Shown: piece by piece, positions 1 through 8,669 of the stretch
How the letters are laid out: every line of letters begins with the position of its first letter
Numbering within the stretch: position 1 is the first letter of the stretch
Source of the DNA: Larix sibirica
Lineage: Eukaryota > Streptophyta > Pinopsida > Pinales > Pinaceae
Length of the DNA stretch: 16,217 bases
NCBI GenBank assembly: GCA_004151065.3
Contig: NWUY0300006414.1
Coordinates: 106,633-122,849, forward strand
Direction of reading: 5' to 3'
Program-made: the position numbers and the translations under genes
Notes under the pieces: generated by a model
What the model was told of the DNA's origin: nothing
Databases searched by the model: none
What the model saw: the letters and a program-made list of their open reading frames with translations, nothing else

Positions 1-1199
1 AGCATCCAAGTCTTACATCCTAGAGTACAGATTGAGTCCTTAGTAAGAAAGATAACAACAAATTTTCCCTAGGCCTTCTAGTCTCATTGCATGCTCGATT
101 CGGCTCGGGGGTGATCTTTCAAACGAACCAGGAATGGTTCGAGATATACAGTTGGGAGGAATGAGGCAGTTCCCAAGTTAGTCGGTCAAATCAAAAGAGG
201 ACTGACAAGTATTTATTTTATGATTTTTATTGTTGAATGATAAATTAGTGTTACAATCTGCATCGATGCTTTGCATCTCATAAGAAATTCATAGGTAGCA
301 TTTTTATCATTATTCATGAAAGCAACTGTTGTTGAATTCTAGGTATAGTTATTAAATTGTCATTATGCCAATTCTATGTATATATCATTCTTCTGTTTAA
401 GTATGTGGTCATTGACATAATTATTAGTCATGGCCCATGGGGTTTTCTTGAAACCGAACATCATCCTGCTCTAGGAATCTAAGCTTATCACGAACCCTCT
501 TTCCAAACCCATCATCACTTCTTATTTTATGAACAAAACTATGCATGAAATTTCTTAACGATCTACACAGAAACAAAGTATCAAGAAGCATAATAGCTAA
601 AACACTTTCATCATGCATTAAACTATTTTACATCCATGATAATCAAAACTCTGTTATTTATTTTACCTAGACATAGATTTGCAAACCCAAAACTTAAACG
701 TTAACTTTCCAAGTATAACACAGAACCCTCAGGCCAAAACTCAACACACCCAACCACCAATGGAGAATACGATTTCTCATAAATCAAATCTCAAAGTGAA
801 TGGTTCAAATCATTAATGCTACAGCAGACCGAAGGTATGTGTATTTCCTTTTAACCTAAAATATTCCCAACCATCAAACAATGAAGACATACAAAGGCCA
901 TGACCGGCGAAGGGATTTCCCAAGAAAGCATAGCCATCTAACCAACCAGCAAGTTTGTAAACTCACCCAACCCAAGGATCGAATCTGGTAAAGGATTCGC
1001 TACTAGCAGAGCTTCGCTTTTGCTAGAGCTCAACCCTACGCTAGTGAAACAACTTAAATGAGAAAGAGTTTGATTGTAGAAAGAAAACGCCCAAGTGAAA
1101 GAATAACCAGAAACCCAGAACCACAGCCACGACTTTTAGAAACAGAGAATCATAAACATTTATAGATCAAGCAGAGAATCCATTAATTAAATAGAGCAA
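1..1199. other. Non-TE flank with no convincing gene
   Basis: I see no recognisable protein domain or transposon here. A 64-codon minus-strand frame at 424-618 has ordinary composition but matches nothing I know, and it has no supporting neighbours. On the minus strand, about 1150 down to 975 reads like a plant 5' leader and is followed at about 974 by a donor-like GTGAGT, but no matching coding exon could be assigned. The block at about 60-180 has higher GC than its surroundings. Any of this could be transcript, intron or old repeat; the sequence alone does not decide. Confidence 0.4.
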
Positions 1200-1669
1200 T
1201 ACATTTCTTTTTCCAAAAATATATATTAAAAAATCCATTGCATGGAAAGTCCAAGAAGAAAACGCAGTATAGAATATACAGAGCCGAAAATTTTACACAA
1301 GCCCGAAGGCAAGGAGATAGTCATCACCTGTGCACATTTCCACACATTTAAACCTTACAGACATAGAAACGCCTTCCCAGGCTTAGGGTTCCTTTACATG
1401 AAAAAGAATAGGACAAACAGACCTTGAACTTTTAATATATGGTGAAGAGTCCTCCCATAAGGAAATGAAGGCTCTGTACAATAGGAAACACACAGCATAA
1501 AGGAAATGCCCAAAATCCATGTCACTCCATAGTGGCAAAAACAAAACTAGAATGACAAACCAAATAGAGCCATCACAGCCACTTCTCTTTCAAAGAGAAA
1601 ACCTAAGCTTCAGGAGCACGAGCTTACCATTACATCGAGCTCTGCTTGGAACTCAGTGCAAGACCCCAT
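1200..1669 (-). other. Possible 3' untranslated region of the minus-strand gene
   Basis: This stretch follows the candidate stop codon at 1670-1672 on the minus strand. It has no long minus-strand frame, is T-rich in that orientation and contains a run of TTTTTTAATATATATTTTT-like sequence near 1215-1235. This is compatible with a plant 3' UTR, but no canonical AATAAA was seen, so the transcript end is not fixed. The plus-strand short frames at 1242-1427 and 1519-1719 lack any recognisable domain and are probably chance. Confidence 0.22.
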
Positions 1670-1888
1670 TCAAGCTGTCTCATGTACCTGCAACAGACAC
1701 CAGCGAAACGAGCCATTAGATACCAGTATTTTTGTAGAACATACATGAAATAGAAAACAAACTATTATGCTTCAAATAAAACCTTACCTGAGATTGCTTA
1801 TCAGTGACATCCCCATACCAATGAATGAGTCCTCCATTAAACCCAAAAAATGCAGAGGACAGCAATACAAAGCCTCTAGCCAACAATC
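1670..1888 (-). CDS. Candidate last two coding exons of an unidentified gene (partial)
   Basis: Read on the minus strand, 1888-1788 is an open 101-base block. It is preceded by an acceptor-like ...ACTCAG (1889 upward) and followed by a consensus donor, CAG|GTAAGG. An intron of exactly 100 bases (1787-1688) then ends in TTGCAG. The next exon (1687-1670) continues the same frame for five codons to a TGA. The joined tail is about 38 residues. It is rich in hydrophobic and glycine residues over its first two thirds (segment FVLLSSAFFGFNGGLIHW, compatible with a membrane helix) and ends in a polar stretch, VTDKQSQVHETA. I do not recognise the family. No upstream exon was found before the LINE begins near 2000, so the gene may be broken there, have distant exons, or be a chance arrangement. 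The splice sites, in-phase join and short intron favour a real or once-real gene. An overlapping frame across the acceptor is also open, so the exon start is uncertain. Confidence 0.33.
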
Positions 1889-2908
1889 CTGAGTATTACA
1901 ACCGGTGATAGCGAACTCACTTAGCCCAGAAACGTGAAGCACCATGTCCCAATTATTAATCATGACTTAGCAAGACTAGTTAGATGCATTGTTCATTAGA
2001 GATTTTGGAGAAGATTAGAACATAATATTTTAATTTTTGTAACGGAAGAGGAAAAATATCAAGGAGGTTATTCCTTTAGCCATATGGAGAAGATTAGCTA
2101 AAATCAAGGCCCTGGAAGGATTGGCGTTAAAATATATCCATCAATTTGGAAGAACACTTGTAACAAAAAGTTTATGGAGAATGATTAAATTTGAAAGACT
2201 AATTTGGAAATAAGTAATGAGATACAAATATAGTATTTCACTCTATGGAAGGGAATTGGCTATGTTAGAAAGTAAGCAATGGAAGGAGCATTAAGTTAGG
2301 CATTGATCCATGGGTTGGTTGTGATGACCTACATAGGCTTATAGAAAAATTTATTTAATACCTAAGATAATAAGACATTGTATACAGTTGGCGATGCAAT
2401 GGCACCAAACATAACTCAATGTGATATCATGCATGGAAAAGTGTCGGTTTTCTAGGATTAGATGTTAATAAATCATAACAATGGACATATTTAACTCGGA
2501 ATTTTCAAAATAGTTACATAAGGTTTAGTTAGGAAAAGATGTTATGATATGATCTCAAAATTATGCTAGGAATTATACGTCAATCCTTGGATATTTAGCT
2601 AGCTTTTTAGAAAATGAGCAAGGAGAAAAATAGTGGAAACCAATGTGGAAGTTGAGAGATCCTTTAAAGTCTAGGTTATTTTTTTTAGTTGGATTTATCA
2701 AATAAAATTCTAACTTGGGTTGCATTGCAAAAACAAACTTGGCAATGGATAAGATTGTGTATTCTTTGCAAAAGTAATGAGAAATAGTCCATCGCATCAT
2801 AATGGATTATCCCTTCACAAAAGATGTGTGGAAGGAAGCTTTATCTCTATTAGAAGGTCATTGGAAATGGAAGGGTGAAACCATGATTGAAGGACTAAAG
2901 CATTAAAT

Positions 2909-3369
2909 ATGGGTGACGCAACTATTGTTCAACATAAGGCCCTCCCCTGTGTTGTTGCTTGGGGTATTTGGATGACAACAAATGTTGCACTTTTTGAAGG
3001 GAAATATTCCCTACCCTTAGAATTTTTCTTCAAAATCAAATGTGTTTACCATGACATCAAGAGGATTCAAAAAGTCAAATTCCTAGGGAAAATATGGACA
3101 ATACAAAAAGACAAATTTAGTCAATAGGGGTTCTTTGATGTTGCAGGTCAAGGTAATGTTGTGAAATGCGGTGTGGGTGGTGTTTTGTTTTTTATAGATT
3201 CCATTAGTTTTTATATAAAATTATTTCTTGGAAGGAACTCTAATAATTGGGTCAAGTTGAAGGCCATGGTTTTTTTTCTCATAATTTCTATTGAGGAAGG
3301 TTTGGATTGTCTTCGGGTTTATGGAGATTCAAAGTTGACTATTGAGTGGGTAAAAGGGAATGTATAGAT
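2909..3369 (+). pseudogene. LINE linker plus RNase H domain, one frame with a single amber codon
   Basis: One frame runs from 2909 through 3369, about 153 codons, with only one stop (TAG at 3125-3127) before the terminal TAG. The first part carries LPCVVAWGIWMT and FEGKYSLPLEFFFKIK, typical of the stretch between zf-RVT and RNase H. The second part opens RNase H with FFDVAGQGN (first catalytic Asp at 3137-3139), then GVGGVLFF, and reaches the second Asp in YGDSKLTIEW (3326-3328). The Glu expected in an ELKAL-like motif reads as Lys (VKLKAM), and the last motif (HVCREDNS, about 3445-3470) has lost its expected downstream Asp. RNase H would degrade the RNA strand of RNA-DNA hybrids during retrotransposition; this copy cannot be functional. 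Confidence 0.7.
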
Positions 3370-3634
3370 GCACAACATATATATCCAACTAGTTCTTGAG
3401 TAAATTAGGATTATGAAAGATAATTTCAACATTACATATTTCTCTCATGTCTGTAGGGAAGACAATTCATAGGTTGGCATTGCTCAAAGTAAGGTTCAGA
3501 TGTTGTAGAGGAGATATTGGCACTAGCAGAAGATAAGGAGGATTGGAACCATCCCTAAGAGTCCATTTATTTTCTCCATAAGAATATCCTCCTTAGTGCA
3601 TTATGGTTGTGAATTCTATATGATCCCTATGTTG

Positions 3635-3769
3635 TTTCGTGATGGTTTGGCTCTCTCTACTAATGGGGCATAAAAAAAATTACTGTTGGTTATGGAATTT
3701 TTTTCATGATGGTTTGGCTTTCTCTACTAATGTGGCATAACGTTTTCTACTGTTAGTTATGGAATTTTT
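3635..3769 (+). repeat. 67-base tandem duplication in LINE 3' region
   Basis: Two adjacent copies (3635-3701 and 3702-3769) share GATGGTTTGGCT, CTCTACTAATG, GGCATAA and GTTATGGAATTTTTT with a few substitutions. The unit lies in the noncoding 3' part of the older LINE. Divergence between the units shows the duplication is not recent. Confidence 0.85.
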
Positions 3770-3923
3770 TGGCAAATAATTTATACATGGCCTTATAAGT
3801 GGCATTTTTTAATATGTAAAAATACTTTTATCTCTCTAATGATAGATAGGAGTTTTGCATGACAATTTTTAGGATTTCTTATGTCTTATGTGCCTTGTTT
3901 CATTTATGAAATATACCTTTTTT

Positions 3924-4030
3924 CAACTTGAAATATAAAGTTGTGATTTTTTTCCTTGGAATATATATATATTCCACTTGAAAAAGGAAGTTATGATTTT
4001 TCCTTGGAATATATATATATATATATATAT
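3924..4030. repeat. 50-base tandem duplication ending in (AT)n
   Basis: Units start at 3924 and 3974. Each has a CACTTGAAA-like start, AAGTT-TGATTTTT, then CCTTGGAATATAT running into AT repeats. The first unit ends in a perfect 18-base palindrome, GGAATATATATATATTCC (3958-3975). The second ends in a longer (AT)n up to about 4030. The CYTTGGAATATAT box recurs at the 3' end of the second LINE (8881 on), so this may mark the LINE 3' terminus. Confidence 0.8.
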
Positions 4031-4308
4031 GGTTGAGTGCTTTGAGCTTATTGCAGGAGGTCTTGGGGTTGATCCCCTAGGTAGGTTGCCTCTACTGTAT
4101 GCCTCACTTGAAGTCCCTACAGGGTTGGGGATTGTAATCAATTCCAATAGGTTTACAATGTGTACCATTCATGAAATGGGGAAGTTCCCAAGGGTTTCCT
4201 TGCAAACATGTTGACGTAGAATAATGCACTTAACTTAGGGGGATCTTATTGAGCACCTACCAACATATAAATAGCCAAATGTCCTTATTTGAACAATGTT
4301 TTTAGGCC
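4031..4308. other. Unassigned spacer between the two LINEs
   Basis: About 280 bases of more balanced composition, including the GC-richer run GGGGTTGATCCCCTAGG. It is open in part on both strands (3978-4214 plus, 3923-4168 minus), but the frames start in microsatellite and show no domain. It could be flanking target DNA or the remnant of another repeat. Confidence 0.4.
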
Positions 4309-4384
4309 TATATATATATATATATATATGAGAGACAGAGAGAGTAGGTCCCCTCTCTCTCTAATATATATATATATATATATA
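4309..4384. repeat. Fold-back microsatellite (TA)n(GA)n-GGTCCCC-(TC)n(TA)n
   Basis: A (TA)n run (4309-4329) is followed by GA repeats with two interruptions, the core TAGGTCCCC, CT repeats, and a second (TA)n run ending at about 4384. The two halves are near reverse complements, so the block can fold into a long hairpin. It sits immediately before the start of LINE similarity and matches the block at 6697-6768 with substitutions at 4336 and 4345. It forms the left edge of the duplicated segment; sequence to its left differs between the two copies. Confidence 0.8.
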
Positions 4385-4540
4385 GACAAGCAGAAGGTAT
4401 CTCATTGGTGAAATGGTCAACTCTAACCTTTCCTAAAGAATTGGGAGGTTGGGGAATTAAGAATCTAGAGTTATTCTGCAAAAAATTGGCAGGAAAATCT
4501 CTTTGGAGGTTGGCTCAAAATCCTAATTCTTTGTGGGGGA

Positions 4541-5178
4541 GAGTTATGTGTTCCAAATATTGCCTAGCGTCTTCGATGGTAGAATGGTTCAGACAACCTA
4601 AAAAAATCTCTTAAAAAAGGATCAATTGGATGGAAAGCCTTTGTGTTGCCTTTCCCTTTGGTAGGAAGTTGGTCTGCATGGAAAATTGTTGATGGTATAT
4701 GTGTCAGAGTAGGAAGTGATATGTGGGTATGTGCAGGCGAGGACTACAGACTGACAGAAGAAGCAATAGCTCAATTAAGAGAAAAATAATATGTTTGTTG
4801 GTGGATGCTCAGGCTCAACAGCCTCAATTAAGAGGTAGATCGGGTTGGAAATTGGCTCAAGAGTTATGTGTTCCAAATATTGCCTGGCGTCTTTGGTGGT
4901 AGAATGGTTCAGACAACCTGAAAAAATCTCTTAAAAATGGATCAATTGGAGGGAAAGCCTTTGTGTTGGCTTTCCCTTTGGTAGGAAGTTGGTCTGCATG
5001 GAAAATTGTTGATGGTAGATGTGTCAAAGTATGAAGTGATATGTGTGTATGTGCAGACGAGGACTACAAACTGACAGAAGAAGCAATAGCTCAATTAAGA
5101 GAAAAATAATATGTGTTAGCGGATGCTCAAGCTCAACAGCCTCAATTAAGAGATAGATTGGCTTGGAAATTGGCTCAA
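4541..5178 (+). repeat. 320-base tandem duplication inside LINE copy A
   Basis: Unit 1 (4541-4860, 320 bases) and unit 2 (4861-5178, 318 bases) both start GAGTTATGTGTTCC and both end GGAAATTGGCTCAA. They differ by roughly 20 substitutions and a 2-base gap, about 94% identity by eye. A third occurrence of GAGTT at 5179 resumes the normal LINE reading. The duplication repeats the segment from WGRVM to WKLAQ and disrupts the frame. It is also in copy B, so it is older than the A/B duplication. Confidence 0.92.
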
Positions 5179-5331
5179 GAGTTGGGGTTGCGAGGTGATG
5201 TAAAGGTAGAATGGAACCGGTTCGTGAGTAGGTCAATCACCGGTTTTATTCGCTTGGGAGAGGAGGAACAAGATATTTTAATATGGACAAAGAACGGGAA
5301 AGATGGCATGAGGTTGCAATAGCTGCTCTAT

Positions 5332-5583
5332 TTGAAGGAGAATGGGTGGTGGTCCAAAATCTGGAATATCTCGGGTCTGCTTAAAAAAATTCTAACCATG
5401 TGGCTAGAAAACTTAAGGAAGAGAGAGATGCAAGTTCTGGGTGTGTGTGTAATGTGTAAAGCCTATGCGGAAACATCTTCTCATTTTTTTAGCTCATGTT
5501 TGTATGTAGGTTATGTATGGGACACGACATCGAGGAAATTAAAAATCAAGGTACTCCCCTTAAGTGATCAAACGTTGGAATAA
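5332..5583 (+). pseudogene. zf-RVT zinc-binding region of LINE copy A
   Basis: An 84-codon open stretch with the CxxC-x8-H-x4-C pattern of the zf-RVT family. CVMC has its first Cys codon at 5446; the His and last Cys are in SSHFFSSC. The preceding WWSKIWNISGLLKKILTMW matches the W-KIW-----P-K---F-W layout of this domain in plant LINEs. The domain lies between reverse transcriptase and RNase H; its precise role is not well known. No start codon is implied, since this is an internal piece of a polyprotein. Confidence 0.75.
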
Positions 5584-5865
5584 CGCGCACAACTCTAGTG
5601 GGCAGGATATAGGGGTAGGTTGTTATGCATCATTCCTCGCTCTGTTTGGTTTTAGTATATGGGAAACACGAAATAAAGTGATATTCCAAAATAGATGGAT
5701 CCCACCAGATATAACAGTGTCATTGCCACTATAGAAAGTGAAGGAACACGGAACAGATCCCAAGGAGAACAAGCAGCGCCAAATCATGTATCTGGATATA
5801 AACAAAAGCTTCCCCTGGGCATATTTTGATGGGGCCAGTCAAGGGGATCCTTTGCTCGGTGGAGA

Positions 5866-5914
5866 AGGAGGTGTGCTATACCTCTTATATTAGCAGGAGG
5901 TGTGCTATACCTCT
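5866..5914 (+). repeat. Small direct duplication (offset 29) in RNase H of copy A
   Basis: AGGAGGTGTGCTATACCTCT occurs at 5866-5885 and again at 5895-5914. The 29-base insertion is not a multiple of three and shifts the RNase H frame right after GGVLYL, giving a TAG. The same duplication is at 8250-8298 in copy B. Confidence 0.92.
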
Positions 5915-5951
5915 CAGATTCTGTCAAAATAAGCATTAAGTATGCTCTGGG

Positions 5952-5952
5952 N
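5952..5952. other. Single ambiguous base (N) at the copy A breakpoint
   Basis: The only N in the window. It falls exactly where similarity between copy A and copy B stops: copy A reads CTCTGGG-N, while copy B continues CTCTGGGACAAGC. A lone N at a similarity breakpoint suggests a contig join or unresolved gap. Confidence 0.95.
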
Positions 5953-6030
5953 AGAGTAAAATAATGTACATTTTAAATAGAGAAAACACTTTTAAAATGG
6001 TTGGTATTAAATTTACAATTTAATATATAT
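5953..6030 (+). repeat. Direct repeat r1, matching 6630-6705
   Basis: Starts AGAGTAAAATAATGTACATT immediately after the N. It matches 6630 onward at offset 677 with only a few differences over about 65 bases, then runs into AT-rich sequence containing a short (TG)n. Its partner lies directly before the microsatellite of copy B. Confidence 0.85.
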
Positions 6031-6629
6031 GTGTGTGTGAAAGCTCTTATCCTTTCTTGCAAGTGACTCTAGAGAAGTAGCAAAAGGTTACATAGTAATA
6101 AAACATGTTAACCCCTAAATTTAAGCAAAAATGTTACTCATATTAAAATTATTATGTTAATTGGATTTAAATTGAGTGGTTGAAAGAATGATTATTAACT
6201 CTTTCACTAGGATCAAAATTTTCACAATAACATACTGAACTTTTAAATAATAATATTGGTATATTGGTAGATGTTGAATTAATCATTAACATTAAATACA
6301 CAATTTATATAAAATTTTAAAATAATTTATTTCAATTATATTATGTTAAAATTGATATAAAAATAATTTCATTTTAAATAACATTTAAATTTTTATTATT
6401 GTGATGTATATACCATTAACATTAGATTTTTCTAAATTGATTTTGTTAATTATGCATATATCCTTATTTATAAACATTAAAAAATACTACCAAATTCACT
6501 TTTGGTGACTAACATTACACTTATATAATTGGTGTTAATGAATTTATTATTTATAATAATACTAAATGTTTCATCAAAGAATTTTCTTAACCAAATATAG
6601 AAAAATAAATAGGAAAGACACATCAAAAT
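6031..6629. other. AT-rich spacer between LINE copies
   Basis: About 600 bases, strongly AT-rich, with no coding frame I can support; the minus frame at 6477-6662 has no domain. It contains ATATATGTGTGTGTG near 6022-6040. No LTR ends or terminal inverted repeats were seen. Confidence 0.5.
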
Positions 6630-6696
6630 AGAGTAAAATAATGTACATTTTAAATAGAGCAAACACTTTTAAAATGGTTGTTATTAATATTACAAT

Positions 6697-6705
<9 letters not shown>
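6630..6705 (+). repeat. Direct repeat r2, matching 5953-6030
   Basis: The second member of the r1/r2 pair. It leads into the (TA)n at 6697 and so forms the true left flank of copy B. In copy A the corresponding position is occupied by different sequence (4261-4308). Confidence 0.85.
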
Positions 6706-6729
<24 letters not shown>

Positions 6730-6768
6730 AGGTCCCCTCTCTCTCTAATATATATATATATATATATA
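6697..6768. repeat. Fold-back microsatellite before LINE copy B
   Basis: The same (TA)n(GA)n-AAGGTCCCC-(TC)n(TA)n layout as 4309-4384, here with uninterrupted GA repeats. The arms (TATATA...GAGAGAG and CTCTCTC...ATATATA) are near reverse complements around a short GGTCCC core. LINE similarity starts right after it. Confidence 0.8.
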
Positions 6769-6924
6769 GACAAGGAGAAGGTATCTCATTGGTGAAATGG
6801 TCAACTCTAACCTTTCCTATTGAATTGGGAGGTTGGGGAATTAAGAATCTAGAGTTATTCTGCAAAAAATTGGCAGGAAAATCTCTTTGGAGGTTGGCTC
6901 AAAATCCTAATTCTTTGTGGGGGA

Positions 6925-7562
6925 GAGTTATGTGTTCCAAATATTGCCTAGCGTCTTCGATGGTAGAATGGTTCAGACAACCTAAAAAAATCTCTTAAAA
7001 AAGGATCAATTGGATGGAAAGCCTTTGTGTTGCCTTTCCCTTTGGTAGGAAGTTGGTCTGCATGGAAAATTGTTGATGGTATATGTGTCAGAGTAGGAAG
7101 TGATATGTGGGTATGTGCAGGCGAGGACTACAGACTGACAGAAGAAGCAATAGCTCAATTAAGAGAAAAATAATATGTGTGTTGGTGGATGCTCAGGCTC
7201 AACAGCCTCAATTAAGAGGTAGATCGGGTTGGAAATTGGCTCAAGAGTTATGTGTTCCAAATATTGCCTGGCGTCTTTGGTGGTAGAATGGTTCAGACAA
7301 CCTGAAAAAATCTCTTAAAAATGGATCAATTGGAGGGAAAGCCTTTGTGTTGGCTTTCCCTTTGGTAGGAAGTTGGTCTGCATGGAAAATTGTTGATGGT
7401 AGATGTGTCAAAGTATGAAGTGATATGTGTGTATGTGCAGACGAGGACTACAAACTGACAGAAGAAGCAATAGCTCAATTAAGAGAAAAATAATATGTGT
7501 TAGCGGATGCTCAAGCTCAACAGCCTCAATTAAGAGATAGATTGGCTTGGAAATTGGCTCAA
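6925..7562 (+). repeat. 320-base tandem duplication inside LINE copy B
   Basis: Units 6925-7244 and 7245-7562, equivalent to 4541-5178 in copy A with one difference (G for T at 7179). Shared presence in both copies dates the duplication before the A/B split. Confidence 0.92.
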
Positions 7563-7715
7563 GAGTTGGGGTTGCGAGGTGATGTAAAGGTAGAATGGAA
7601 CCGGTTCGTGAGTAGGTCAATCACCGGTTTTATTCGCTTGGGAGAGGAGGAACAAGATATTTTAATATGGACAAAGAACGGGAAAGATGGCATGAGGTTG
7701 CAATAGCTGCTCTAT

Positions 7716-7967
7716 TTGAAGGAGAATGGGTGGTGGTCCAAAATCTGGAATATCTCGGGTCTGCTTAAAAAAATTCTAACCATGTGGCTAGAAAACTTAA
7801 GGAAGAGAGAGATGCAAGTTCTGGGTGTGTGTGTAATGTGTAAAGCCTATGCGGAAACATCTTCTCATTTTTTTAGCTCATGTTTGTATGTAGGTTATGT
7901 ATGGGACACGACATCGAGGAAATTAAAAATCAAGGTACTCCCCTTAAGTGATCAAACGTTGGAATAA
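7716..7967 (+). pseudogene. zf-RVT zinc-binding region of LINE copy B
   Basis: Identical in sequence to 5332-5583, with the CVMC pair and the SSHFFSSC His and Cys. It is followed by a TAA, then by a short frameshifted linker (SIWETRNKVIFQNRWIPP-like) leading to RNase H. Confidence 0.75.
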
Positions 7968-8202
7968 CGCGCACAACTCTAGTGGGCAGGATATAGGGGT
8001 AGGTTGTTATGCATCATTCCTCGCTCTGTTTGGTTTTAGTATATGGGAAACACGAAATAAAGTGATATTCCAAAATAGATGGATCCCACCAGATATAACA
8101 GTGTCATTGCCACTATAGAAAGTGAAGGAACACGGAACAGATCCCAAGGAGAACAAGCAGCGCCAAATCATGTATCTGGATATAAACAAAAGCTTCCCCT
8201 GG

Positions 8203-8669
8203 GCATATTTTGATGGGGCCAGTCAAGGGGATCCTTTGCTCGGTGGAGAAGGAGGTGTGCTATACCTCTTATATTAGCAGGAGGTGTGCTATACCTCTCA
8301 GATTCTGTCAAAATAAGCATTAAGTATGCTCTGGGACAAGCATCTAATAGCAAAGTAGAGCTCACAACTCTATGGGTTGTCCTCAAGGTAGCTCTGTAGA
8401 AAAAGGTGTCAAGATTGCAATTTTTCAGCTACTCAAAAATTGTTGTAGATTGGGCTAATGGAAGAATTTAGATAAGTTTGCCACACCTTCAATATGCCAT
8501 TCGAGATTTGGTTACTTCCTTTGAATTTGTCTCCTTTGCAAACATACATAGAGAGCTAAATATGGAAGCAGATTCGTTGTCCAAACTGACGTTAGCATTG
8601 AAACTAGGGGCCGTTGAAGTAGAGGAGCAGTTCAATGGGAAGATTTCGGATCACTATATGATATTCTAA
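8203..8669 (+). pseudogene. RNase H domain of LINE copy B
   Basis: This opens with AYFDGASQGDP (first catalytic Asp at 8212-8214) and GGEGGVLYL. It is then shifted by the 29-base duplication and resumes SDSVKISIKYALGQASNSK, VELTTLWVV (conserved Glu kept) and LQFFSYSKIVVDWANG. In relatives this last motif reads GDSK; here codon 8430-8432 is TAC, so the second catalytic Asp is Tyr. The end is better kept: frame 8478-8669 has HRELNMEADSLSK with the last acidic residue at 8571-8573. Two in-frame stops also interrupt it. In a live element this domain would remove template RNA. Copy A retains only the first 133 bases of it. Confidence 0.75.
8250..8298 (+). repeat. Small direct duplication (offset 29) in RNase H of copy B
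   Basis: AGGAGGTGTGCTATACCTCT at 8250-8269 and 8279-8298, identical to the pair in copy A; it causes the frameshift after GGVLYL. Confidence 0.92.

Larger units (their letters stand above)
1997..3960 (+). pseudogene. Decayed LINE (non-LTR retrotransposon) ORF2, 3' part, older copy
   Basis: Pieced together across several frames, this reads as the C-terminal half of a plant LINE ORF2. About 2000-2170 gives the region just after the reverse-transcriptase palm, with phrases such as KYIHQFGR and TKSLWRMI. About 2280-2330 gives the LGIDPWVG-type segment. About 2640-2830 gives the zf-RVT region, with a CILC pair at 2758-2769. About 2909-3369 is the linker and the start of RNase H, and 3400-3500 is the degraded end of RNase H. 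The palm with the catalytic FADD box is absent, so the copy is 5'-truncated or cut near 2000. Stops and frameshifts are frequent, so the copy is dead. About 3570-3960 has no coding signal and is probably the 3' UTR and tail. The later LINE copies at 4385 and 6769 are a clearly different subfamily with far fewer lesions. Confidence 0.75.
4385..5951 (+). pseudogene. 5'-truncated LINE ORF2 fragment, copy A, cut inside RNase H
   Basis: The copy begins just after the reverse-transcriptase palm. The frame at 4405-4614 carries FPKELGGWGIKNLELF and AGKSLWRLAQNPNSLWGRV. A frameshifted stretch follows with GSIGWKAFVL, FPLVGSWSAWKI and AGEDYRLTEEAIAQLREK, typical of this LINE class. Frame 5113-5322 continues with ADAQAQQPQLRDR and VEWNRFVSR. 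Frame 5332-5583 holds zf-RVT, and from about 5819 RNase H opens with FDGASQGDP. It then ends abruptly at 5951, next to an N. It matches copy B at a constant offset of 2384 with six substitutions and no indel, and shares all its frame lesions, so the two copies are not independent insertions. It cannot encode a working enzyme: there is no endonuclease, no palm, and there are stops throughout. Confidence 0.85.

Noticed and set aside
424-618. 64-codon minus-strand frame considered as an exon
   Set aside because: No recognisable family, no clear splice sites joining it to neighbours, and acceptor-like TGTGTAG inside it cuts the frame; left as undecided flank.
5024-5236. Minus-strand frame repeated identically at 7408-7620
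   Set aside because: It is antisense to well-supported LINE text; the identity reflects the copy A/B duplication only.
5623-5805. Minus-strand frame repeated at 8007-8189
   Set aside because: Antisense to the linker between zf-RVT and RNase H of the LINE; a shadow frame.
6678-6998. 106-codon plus-strand frame joining microsatellite-encoded residues to LINE text
   Set aside because: Its first third (IYIYIYE..., EREREK) is translated (TA)n and (GA)n; only the part after about 6774 is LINE. It is not a gene start.
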